DNA from: Pseudomonadota bacterium
Lineage (GTDB): Bacteria; Pseudomonadota; Alphaproteobacteria; Parvibaculales; Parvibaculaceae
Length of the DNA stretch: 8,609 nucleotides
Direction of reading: 5' to 3'
NCBI GenBank assembly: GCA_021780275.1
Contig: JAJXZC010000371.1
Location: 1 to 8,609 of the forward strand
Shown: positions 1 through 5,303 of the stretch, one piece after another
Layout of the letters: every line of letters begins with the position of its first letter
Numbering within the stretch: position 1 is the stretch's first letter
The notes under the pieces: generated by a model
What the model was told of the DNA's origin: nothing
Databases searched by the model: none
Seen by the model: only the letters and a program-made list of their open reading frames with translations
Program-made: the position numbers and the translations under genes

Positions 1-1
1 G

Positions 2-280
2 AAGTTGTTGATGAATGCGGCGGCGCTGCTTCTGGTGTTGGTTGCGCCGACGGTAGTTCTTGCCGACGAATACGCAACGGGGGACGGGAATACCGTTGGC
101 TGCAACGGGTATGATTCGAGCGGGAATTGGGTTCCTTGCCCGAGTGAGGATTCTTCGGGGAACGGTAGCAGCACCCTTTCGGATCAATGGAACGCCGCCA
201 AGGACAAGTGGAACAACGTGACGAACCCGGACACATGGACGGGTGGCAGTGGCGGCAGCGACGACGGCTCAAGCCAGTAG
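2..280 (+). CDS. Small secreted Gly/Ser/Asp-rich protein, 5'-truncated by window edge
   Basis: I do not recognise this protein. It opens with a hydrophobic stretch (MNAAALLLVLVAPTVVLA) followed by DE, which reads as a signal peptide cleaved after the LA. From the first ATG (position 11) the signal would have no basic residue, yet the codons just before it read Lys-Leu-Leu. The true start is therefore probably just outside the window and the gene is partial. The mature part is about 70 residues, polar and acidic, rich in Gly, Ser, Asn, Asp and Trp. It has two cysteines twelve residues apart, flanking a YDSSGNWVP segment and able to form a disulfide loop. The pentamer DSSGN occurs twice. The C-terminus is a Gly/Ser/Asp tail. 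There is no lipobox, so it is probably periplasmic or exported. It has no visible functional link to the next gene, which has its own promoter region. Coding confidence is fair; function is unknown. Confidence 0.6.
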   Translation, partial: KLLMNAAALLLVLVAPTVVLADEYATGDGNTVGCNGYDSSGNWVPCPSEDSSGNGSSTLSDQWNAAKDKWNNVTNPDTWTGGSGGSDDGSSQ

Positions 281-338
281 GCACCGCGCCTCCGTCCCAA
301 ATTCATTTCCAATCCGGTTGAGGCACACCGCGCCTTCC
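279..338 (+). repeat. Short imperfect direct repeat after the secreted-protein gene
   Basis: AGGCACCGCGCCTCC (279-293) recurs 42 bases later as AGGCACACCGCGCCTTCC (321-338), with small insertions. Each copy can form a weak AGGC/GCCT hairpin. Neither is followed by a T-run, so a terminator is not supported. It may be chance in GC-rich DNA. Confidence 0.3.
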
Positions 339-355
339 TTCGGCAGATTTCTAAC

Positions 356-385
356 TTGACTAAACAGTCACCTGATGACTATTTA
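356..385 (+). promoter_or_regulatory. Probable sigma70-type promoter of the tetR-led operon
   Basis: TTGACT (356-361) matches a -35 element, and TATTTA (380-385) lies 18 bases downstream as a possible -10. Both overlap the two palindromes described separately, so a bound repressor would block RNA polymerase. The placement is inferred from consensus only. Confidence 0.45.
357..370 (+). promoter_or_regulatory. Putative TetR operator, copy 1
   Basis: TGACTAAACAGTCA is an imperfect palindrome with perfect 5-base arms (TGACT/AGTCA). It differs by one base from the reverse complement of copy 2, whose centre is 19 bases away. It overlaps the proposed -35 element. Tandem TGACT...AGTCA half sites just before a TetR gene are typical of autoregulation in this family. 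Confidence 0.6.
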
Positions 386-390
386 GTCAT
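375..390 (+). promoter_or_regulatory. Putative TetR operator, copy 2
   Basis: ATGACTATTTAGTCAT is an inverted repeat with perfect 7-base arms around a TT centre. It lies 18 bases before the regulator start and covers the proposed -10 element. With copy 1 it could bind two regulator dimers. The binding protein is inferred to be the TetR regulator encoded immediately downstream. Confidence 0.65.
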
Positions 391-408
391 AGTTGGAGAT
401 GAAAGCGC

Positions 409-1098
409 ATGGCCGGAAGAAGATCGTCAGAGGAAAAGCCCGTGGAACATGGCTCGCGCCGTCGCGAGCGCATGCGGGCCGTGCTTGTCGAAGCGGCGAC
501 GCGGCTCTTCGCGGCGCAAGGCGTGGATGCCACGACCATCGACGAAATCGTCGACCTGGCGGGCGTCGCAAAGGGCACCTTCTACAACTACTTTACCGAC
601 CGCGCGGACATAGCGGTCGCGGTTGCCTCTGCCATCCGGCGCGAGTTCAACCAGGGCGTTGCTGAGCTCAATGAGGGCATCGCCGATCCGGCGGAGCGCG
701 TGTCGCGCGGCGTCAGGCTTTTTCTCTATCTCGTCGCCCGCGATCCGGTGCGCGCCCGGCTTCTCTCGCGGATCTATGAGGGTGGCGTCGATATCGCCAA
801 ATCAGGCAATCAGCATCTGCTCGGCGATCTTCGCGAGGGCGTGGAACTCGGACGTCTTCAGGTGCCGAGCCTCGAAGTCGCGCTTCATCTCGTCGTCGCG
901 CTGGGCACGGCCGGTATGCGGCATCTGCTCGACAAAGGCGCAGGCCCTGAAATCCTGCGCGGCGAGGGCTATGCGCATGAAGTTGCGACGGTGCTTCTGC
1001 AAGGTCTCGGCGTCCGCCGGGCCGATATCGCCCGCATTCTCGCGCGGCCCTTCGACGCCTCGCATCTCACGCTTTCAAACAGGGGAGAACGGCTATGA
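409..1098 (+). CDS. TetR/AcrR-family transcriptional regulator
   Basis: This is a 229-residue TetR-type regulator. The N-terminal DNA-binding domain spans about residues 18-66, with the helix-turn-helix at 42-62 (TTIDEIVDLAGVAKGTFYNYF), including the family-typical KGTFYNYF recognition helix end. The rest is an all-helical domain that would bind a ligand and dimerise; this part varies too much to name the effector. A GGAG ribosome site (395-398) lies 10 bases before the ATG. The stop overlaps the start of the dioxygenase gene (ATGA at 1095-1098), so the two are translationally coupled. Unlike many TetR genes it is not divergent from its targets but is the first gene of the operon. Two palindromes over its promoter suggest autorepression, relieved by an aromatic substrate or intermediate. 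The family call is firm; the target and effector are inferred. Confidence 0.93.
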   Translation: MAGRRSSEEKPVEHGSRRRERMRAVLVEAATRLFAAQGVDATTIDEIVDLAGVAKGTFYNYFTDRADIAVAVASAIRREFNQGVAELNEGIADPAERVSRGVRLFLYLVARDPVRARLLSRIYEGGVDIAKSGNQHLLGDLREGVELGRLQVPSLEVALHLVVALGTAGMRHLLDKGAGPEILRGEGYAHEVATVLLQGLGVRRADIARILARPFDASHLTLSNRGERL

Positions 1099-2015
1099 TC
1101 CGCGTTACAGACATCGCCTATGTTCGCTTTCGCGCGCCCGACCTCGATCAGATGGAAACATTTCTCGGCGAGTTCGGCATGGCTCGCGCGGCTAAGGGCA
1201 GCGACATTCTGCATATGCGCGGTACCGACGCGCGCCCCTTCGTGCATGTCACGCGCAAGGGCGAACCGGGCTTCGAGGGGCTTGCCTTTCAGGCCGAGAG
1301 CCTTGCCGATCTCCAACGGCTTGCCGAATCCGAAAAGGCGGTTGTGGAGGATCATGACGCGCCAGGTGGCGGCAAGATCGTCAGACTGCGTGACCCGGAT
1401 GGTTTTCTCGTCGAGGTCGTCGCCGGCGAGACGCCGCAGCCGCCGCTTTCCGTCCTGCGCCATCCCGTTCTGAATGAGGGCGAGGCGCGCCGCCGCGTCG
1501 GCGAAGCGCAGCGCATCGCCGGCGGCCCCTCGCAGGTGAAGCGCCTCGGACATTGTGTGATCAACGTCACCGATTTCCGTACCAGCGAGGCCTGGTACAA
1601 GAGCCGCTTCGGCCTTGTGACATCGGACGAAATCGAGCTTGCGCCGGACATGGCCCTCGGCGCCTTCCTGCGCTGCGACCGAGGCGCGATGCATGTCGAT
1701 CATCACACGCTCTTTCTCGTCGGCACGGGCCAGCCGGGTTTCAATCACGCCGCTTTCGAGGTTGCGAATTTCGACGACCTGATGGCCGGTCACGATCATC
1801 TGGCGAAGGCGGGCCGCCGCCATGAATGGGGCGTCGGGCGTCATCTGCTCGGCAGTCAGATTTTCGATTACTGGCGCGATCCCTGGGGCCACACGGTCGA
1901 GCACTGGACCGATGGCGACCTCTTCAACAACGAGACGCCGCCGAACAAGGCGGGGCTTGCCGAATTGATGGCCGCGCAGTGGGGGCCCGATGCGCCGCCC
2001 ACCATGGGCAGCTGA
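1095..2015 (+). CDS. Type I extradiol (meta-cleavage) ring dioxygenase, two-domain VOC fold
   Basis: This 306-residue protein has two vicinal-oxygen-chelate modules (about 1-115 and 147-275), the layout and length of BphC-type extradiol dioxygenases. The C-terminal module carries the Fe(II) triad H153 (GHCVIN), H218 (NHAAFEV) and E269 (HTVEHW). Spacings are 65 and 51 residues, against 64 and 50 in BphC (H146, H210, E260). Residues matching the BphC catalytic set are also present: H203/H204 in DHHT, H250 in GRH and Y259 in DYW. The protein should therefore open a catechol-type ring next to its two hydroxyls with O2, in the cytoplasm. It would act on the product of the FAD monooxygenase encoded two genes downstream. 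A GGGGAG ribosome site (1082-1087) precedes the ATG. The substrate is not readable: dihydroxybiphenyl-, dihydroxyphenylpropionate- or dihydroxycumate-like catechols are all possible. Confidence 0.9.
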   Translation: MIRVTDIAYVRFRAPDLDQMETFLGEFGMARAAKGSDILHMRGTDARPFVHVTRKGEPGFEGLAFQAESLADLQRLAESEKAVVEDHDAPGGGKIVRLRDPDGFLVEVVAGETPQPPLSVLRHPVLNEGEARRRVGEAQRIAGGPSQVKRLGHCVINVTDFRTSEAWYKSRFGLVTSDEIELAPDMALGAFLRCDRGAMHVDHHTLFLVGTGQPGFNHAAFEVANFDDLMAGHDHLAKAGRRHEWGVGRHLLGSQIFDYWRDPWGHTVEHWTDGDLFNNETPPNKAGLAELMAAQWGPDAPPTMGS

Positions 2016-2048
2016 TCTCCGCTTCACTTTCGCAAAAGGACCATGTCC

Positions 2049-2921
2049 ATGAAACTCGCAACCTTCACGCATCAGGGCCGCACACGTATCGGGCTCGTCC
2101 GCGATCGGGGAATTGTCGATCTCTCGGTTGCCGCGCCCGCTCTTTCGCAGGAGATGACGGCGTTTCTCGAAGCGGGCGACGCCGCGATGAAAGCGGCGCG
2201 CGAGGTGCCCGCATCGGCGCCCGCTCTTCCGCTCACCGAGGTCACGCTGCGCGCGCCCGTGATGAAGCCCGGCAAGATACTCGCCATCGGACTCAACTAT
2301 CGCGACCATGTCGAGGAAAGCGGCATGCCGGTGCCGGAAAACCAGGTCTGGTTCAACAAGCAGCATAATTGCGCGCAGGATCCTTACGGCTCGATCGATC
2401 TTCCGGTTGTCTCCACCATGCTCGATTACGAAGCCGAGATGTGCTTCGTCATCGGCAAGCGCTGCCGCCATGTGCCGGTGGAGCGCGCGCATGAAGTGAT
2501 CGCGGGCTATTTCGTCGGCAACGATGTCAGCGTGCGCGACTGGCAGCTCCGCACCAATACGTGGCAGATCGGCAAGAGCTTCGACACGCACGGTCCCATG
2601 GGCCCCTACATCGTGACGCCTGACGAAGTGGGCAATCCGCATGCGCTCGACATCAAGTGCTGGGTCAATGGCGAGCTGCGCCAGAGCTCCAACACGAAAC
2701 ATCTGATCTTCAACTGCTTCGATCAGGTGGCGCATCTCACGCAGGCTTTCACCCTCGAACCGGGCGATGTGATCTTCAGCGGCACCTCGGGCGGCGTCGG
2801 CGTGGCCATGAAGCCGCCCGTGTTCCTCAAGGCCGGAGATAGCGTGAAGGTCGAGATCGAGAAGCTCGGCTACATCGAGAACCGCGTCGTGCCTGAGAAG
2901 GGCGAGACGGTCATCGTCTGA
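2049..2921 (+). CDS. Fumarylacetoacetate hydrolase (FAH)-family protein
   Basis: This protein of about 290 residues belongs to the FAH superfamily, which breaks C-C bonds in diketo acids or hydrates/decarboxylates related intermediates. An N-terminal domain (1-70) precedes the catalytic fold. Numbered from the start used here, it shows GLNYRDH (81-87, with H87 a likely catalytic base), DYEAE (126-130, metal ligands E128 and E130), GND (D159, third ligand), GKSFDTHGPMGP (about 175-186) and GTSGGVG (245-251). The last motif is commonly GTPxGVG in relatives. I chose the ATG at 2049 (MKLATF, a common family start) because AAAAGGA (2034-2040) sits 8 bases before it, but only 2 bases before the in-frame ATG at 2043. 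In this operon it probably processes the ring-cleavage product, either as a C-C hydrolase in place of an MhpC/BphD-type alpha/beta-hydrolase, or as a hydratase (MhpD is also in this superfamily). Family is certain, reaction is not. Confidence 0.9.
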   Translation: MKLATFTHQGRTRIGLVRDRGIVDLSVAAPALSQEMTAFLEAGDAAMKAAREVPASAPALPLTEVTLRAPVMKPGKILAIGLNYRDHVEESGMPVPENQVWFNKQHNCAQDPYGSIDLPVVSTMLDYEAEMCFVIGKRCRHVPVERAHEVIAGYFVGNDVSVRDWQLRTNTWQIGKSFDTHGPMGPYIVTPDEVGNPHALDIKCWVNGELRQSSNTKHLIFNCFDQVAHLTQAFTLEPGDVIFSGTSGGVGVAMKPPVFLKAGDSVKVEIEKLGYIENRVVPEKGETVIV

Positions 2922-2946
2922 CGCGCGCTTCGGGGAGGAGGCAAGA

Positions 2947-4449
2947 ATGGAAAAGACGGATGTGCTCGTCTCGGGGCTCGGACCTGTCGGTGCGGCGCTG
3001 GCGGTCTATCTCGGACGCCTCGGCATTTCGGCGATTGCGATCGATCGTGACACGAGCGTCTATCCGATGCCCCGCGCGGCGCATATCGACCATGAAACCA
3101 TGCGTCTCCTCCACCTCGCCGGCGGCGCAGAAGCCGTGTCGCAGGCGAGCCAGCCGCTTTCCGCCTATGAGTTCCGCTCGCGCGATGGCTCATTGCTGAT
3201 CGGCTTCCGTCCCGGCGAGGTCGTTACCGCGACGGGCTTTCCGCAAAGCTCCATGTTTCACCAGCCGACACTCGAACATGCACTGCGCGCGCGGCTGGGC
3301 GAGATTCCCGGCGTCTCGGCGCGGCTCGGCCATGCGCTCAAGTCCTATACTGCTGACGACGAGAGCGTCATCGCGGAGATCGAGGGGCCTGATGGCGTCT
3401 ATCGCATTGAGGCGAAATATCTCATCGGCTGCGATGGCGGGCAGAGTATCGTTCGTCGTATCGCCGGTATCGCGCTCGACGACATGGGGTTCGATGAGCC
3501 CTGGCTTGTGATCGACGCAAGGCTCAAGGATGGGCGCGAACGCCTCACCACTATCGGATTACAGCATTGCGATCCGCAGCGCCCTGTTACCTCGGTGCCA
3601 ATGTCACCGGGGCGGCATCGCTGGGAATTCATGCTGCGTCCGGGCGAGAAGCCGGAAGAAGTCGTCGCCGATTCCTTCATCGACGAATTGCTGCGCCCCT
3701 TTGTCGATCCGGCCTCGGTGGAGATCGACCGTCGCGCCGTCTATCGCTTCCATGCGGTCATCGCGAAGGAGTGGCGCAAGGGCCGGGTGATGCTCGCGGG
3801 CGACGCGGCGCACCAGATGCCTCCCTTCCTGGGACAGGGGCTTTGCTCCGGTACGCGCGATGCCGCGAACCTTGCCTGGAAGCTTGCCGCCGTCATTCAT
3901 GGCCACGCAGGCGAGGCGCTGCTCGATAGTTATCAGACTGAGCGCGAGCCGCATGTGCGGGCCATCACGGAGATGGCGGTCTTCATGGGCAAGGTCGTCT
4001 GTACGCAGAACGAAGAAGAAGCGGCTGCGCGTGACCGGGACATGCTCTCGAAGCCCGAGAGCGAGCGATTTGTGCAGATGGTCGATACGGTTGGCCTGAA
4101 AAGCGGTGTGCTGCACGGCGACGATCTGGCGGGCTCCATCTTTCCGGAGCCTTGGCTTCGATCCGGCGAAGGCCGAAAGAGGCTCGACGACGTTGCGGGC
4201 CTTGCCCCGGTCCTTATCTTCCGCGAGGGCGGCGAGACGGCGGCATCCTCCTTCCGCGAGGCAGGTGGCTTTGCCGTAGCCCTGTCCGATCCCTCCCTTG
4301 TGGATGAGGGCAACCGGATCAAATCCATGCTGGCGGAGGCTGAGGCCGTTCTGGCTCGCCCGGACCGCTATGTGTTTGGCAGGGGCAAGGCGAGCGATCT
4401 CGTCTCCGCCTGGGACGCCTATCTCGAGTCAGGCGCTTCGCCCGCCTGA
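2947..4449 (+). CDS. FAD-dependent aromatic monooxygenase (MhpA/PheA/TfdB-type hydroxylase)
   Basis: This 500-residue class A flavoprotein hydroxylase adds one oxygen from O2 to a phenolic ring, using NAD(P)H. The FAD-binding N-terminus has the dinucleotide motif GLGPVG (10-15) and an acidic residue ending the second strand (D33). The DG motif is GCDGGQSIVRR (161-171), and the second FAD motif is LAGDAAHQMPPFLGQG (283-298). The last 110 or so residues fit the thioredoxin-like C-terminal domain of phenol and 3-hydroxyphenylpropionate hydroxylases. The size matches MhpA-like enzymes. A strong GGGAGGAGG ribosome site (2933-2941) precedes the ATG, 25 bases after the FAH-family gene. Chemically it should act first, making the catechol that the dioxygenase opens. 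No signal peptide, so cytoplasmic. Best guess is a hydroxylase of a substituted phenol or hydroxyphenylalkanoate; specificity is inferred only from family and neighbours. Confidence 0.92.
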   Translation: MEKTDVLVSGLGPVGAALAVYLGRLGISAIAIDRDTSVYPMPRAAHIDHETMRLLHLAGGAEAVSQASQPLSAYEFRSRDGSLLIGFRPGEVVTATGFPQSSMFHQPTLEHALRARLGEIPGVSARLGHALKSYTADDESVIAEIEGPDGVYRIEAKYLIGCDGGQSIVRRIAGIALDDMGFDEPWLVIDARLKDGRERLTTIGLQHCDPQRPVTSVPMSPGRHRWEFMLRPGEKPEEVVADSFIDELLRPFVDPASVEIDRRAVYRFHAVIAKEWRKGRVMLAGDAAHQMPPFLGQGLCSGTRDAANLAWKLAAVIHGHAGEALLDSYQTEREPHVRAITEMAVFMGKVVCTQNEEEAAARDRDMLSKPESERFVQMVDTVGLKSGVLHGDDLAGSIFPEPWLRSGEGRKRLDDVAGLAPVLIFREGGETAASSFREAGGFAVALSDPSLVDEGNRIKSMLAEAEAVLARPDRYVFGRGKASDLVSAWDAYLESGASPA

Positions 4450-4478
4450 GATTCCCCAAGCAGCATCAGCGATCTTTG

Positions 4479-4529
4479 GCATTCCTGAATCCGGTGCGTT
4501 TTCGCCGGTATCGGAATGCTGCCGTTTTT
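4479..4529 (+). terminator. Probable rho-independent terminator of the aromatic operon
   Basis: GCATTCC (4479-4485) pairs perfectly with GGAATGC (4513-4519), and two G-T wobbles extend the stem. An inner CCGG/CCGG helix (4491-4494 with 4505-4508) adds stability. TTTTT follows at 4525-4529, a few bases after the stem. It begins 30 bases after the monooxygenase stop, where the operon should end. The internal loop and the short T-run keep this tentative. Confidence 0.55.
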
Positions 4530-4590
4530 GGCATAATCGAGCGCGTCGATAGGGACAGAAGGGCTTCTTCTAAATCACAATCATAATCCG

Positions 4591-4678
4591 TAATTAAAAC
4601 GCGATTCCCGTTCTGCGATGTAAAAATGTTGTTGACACATCGGCTCGCATTTAATTACCTATTAGACAGATAGACAAA
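4591..4678 (+). promoter_or_regulatory. AT-rich promoter/operator region of the Rrf2 regulator gene
   Basis: TTGACA (4632-4637) is a perfect -35 element. A weak -10 such as TACCTA (4656-4661) lies 18 bases downstream, which would put the transcript start only about 10 bases before the ATG. TTAATTA (4651-4657) sits inside the promoter, with an inverted copy TAATTAA at 4591-4597. CTAT/ATAG half sites (4659-4662, 4670-4673) and two AGACA repeats lie between it and the start codon. The A/T content contrasts with the GC-rich flanks. Probable site of autoregulation by the Rrf2 protein; the exact operator is not resolved. Confidence 0.45.
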
Positions 4679-5116
4679 ATGCTCTCGCAAAAAGCCAAGT
4701 ACGCGCTCAAAGCCATGCTCGCTCTCGCCAATCAGGAAAACGGGGAACTGCTGCAGGCCGGCGATATCGCCGAACAACAGAACGTGCCTCGCAAGTTCCT
4801 CGAGCTGATCCTGCTCGAACTGCGCAAGCAGGGGTTGGTGCATAGCCATCGCGGCAAGCACGGCGGCTACACCTTGGCGAAGCCTGCGGACACGATCACC
4901 TTCGGGCAGATCGTTCGGATCATGGACGGCCCGCTCGCGCCCATTCCTTGCGCGAGTCTCACGCGCTACCGGCGCTGTGTCGATTGTGCGGACGAGAAGT
5001 CCTGCGCTATCCGCCGCGCGATGCGCCAGGTGCGCGATTCAGCCGCCGAGATTCTCGACGGTCTGACGCTGGAGCAAGCCTGTCGTGGTTCGGCGCATGC
5101 GGAGTTGCTCACCTAG
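4679..5116 (+). CDS. Rrf2-family transcriptional regulator with cysteine cluster
   Basis: This 145-residue protein has the Rrf2 layout. It starts with the family-typical MLSQKAKYALKAML, then a winged helix-turn-helix at about residues 25-52 and the wing HRGKHGGYTLAKP (57-69). A dimerisation helix fills the C-terminus (about 108-135). Cysteines at 91, 100, 103 and 109 (C-x8-C-x2-C-x5-C) lie where IscR, NsrR and RirA hold an Fe-S cluster, so redox, iron-sulfur or cysteine sensing is plausible; the spacing is not exactly that of any of the three. No Shine-Dalgarno is visible before the ATG. The gene precedes sulfate-uptake genes in the same direction, suggesting control of sulfur supply, as the Rrf2 protein CymR controls cysteine metabolism in Firmicutes. 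That role is inferred from context and a shared promoter motif. The family call is firm. Confidence 0.9.
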   Translation: MLSQKAKYALKAMLALANQENGELLQAGDIAEQQNVPRKFLELILLELRKQGLVHSHRGKHGGYTLAKPADTITFGQIVRIMDGPLAPIPCASLTRYRRCVDCADEKSCAIRRAMRQVRDSAAEILDGLTLEQACRGSAHAELLT

Positions 5117-5124
5117 CTGAGCAA
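5105..5124 (+). other. Perfect hairpin over the Rrf2 stop codon
   Basis: TTGCTCA (5105-5111) and TGAGCAA (5118-5124) are perfect inverted arms with a 6-base loop (CCTAGC) that contains part of the TAG stop. An A-run, not a T-run, follows, so it is not a classical intrinsic terminator for the + strand. It could protect the regulator transcript or slow read-through into the sulfate genes. Confidence 0.4.
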
Positions 5125-5303
5125 AAAAATTTGACAATTAATTATAGTTATTTGATCGAGATAAAAGTGAATTTTAAAGGCGTCGAGAATTTCCCATTCG
5201 AGTGTCGGGTCTGGAAGCAAGCCGTCATATCCGGCGGCGCCGTCCGGCAGATACGCAAAACCTGAATAGCCAAGTAATCTCATACCGACAGAGAGGACCG
5301 ATC
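5125..5303 (+). promoter_or_regulatory. Promoter and leader region of the sulfate-binding-protein gene
   Basis: This is 179 bases without a gene. TTGACA (5131-5136) overlaps TTAATTA (5138-5144), repeating the motif seen before the Rrf2 gene and again followed a few bases on by a TATT segment. I cannot place a convincing -10: TATAGT (5144-5149) is too close to that -35, and TTTAAA (5173-5178) would need a different -35. If transcription starts near 5150-5185, the mRNA leader is well over 100 bases. It contains CCGG arms (5231-5234, 5244-5247) around a self-complementary GC core. I recognise no known riboswitch. GAGAGGA (5291-5297) is the ribosome site. Confidence 0.4.

Noticed and set aside
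356..613. An 85-codon + strand frame starting inside the operator region
   Set aside because: It overlaps the tetR gene in another frame, has no ribosome site, and its product is Arg/Ser-rich shadow sequence.
2043..2048. Earlier ATG for the FAH-family gene
   Set aside because: It lies only 2 bases after the AAAAGGA ribosome site. The ATG at 2049 has 8-base spacing and gives the family-typical MKLATF start.
969..2735. A 588-codon open frame on the minus strand opposite the dioxygenase and FAH-family genes
   Set aside because: It is a mirror of GC-rich codon use in two well-supported + strand genes. Its protein is low-complexity Arg/Ala/His-rich with no recognisable motif.
5105..5124. Intrinsic terminator after the Rrf2 gene
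   Set aside because: The stem is perfect but is followed by A residues rather than T residues on the + strand, and the minus-strand reading has no T-run after the stem either.
5202..5303. N-terminal extension of the sulfate-binding protein from an upstream ATG
   Set aside because: It would put 34 polar, Arg-rich residues before a clear signal peptide. The ATG at 5304 has its own GAGAGGA ribosome site.
5125..5303. SAM-type or other known sulfur riboswitch in the sbp leader
   Set aside because: I could find no conserved core I recognise; the paired segments are short and GC-driven.
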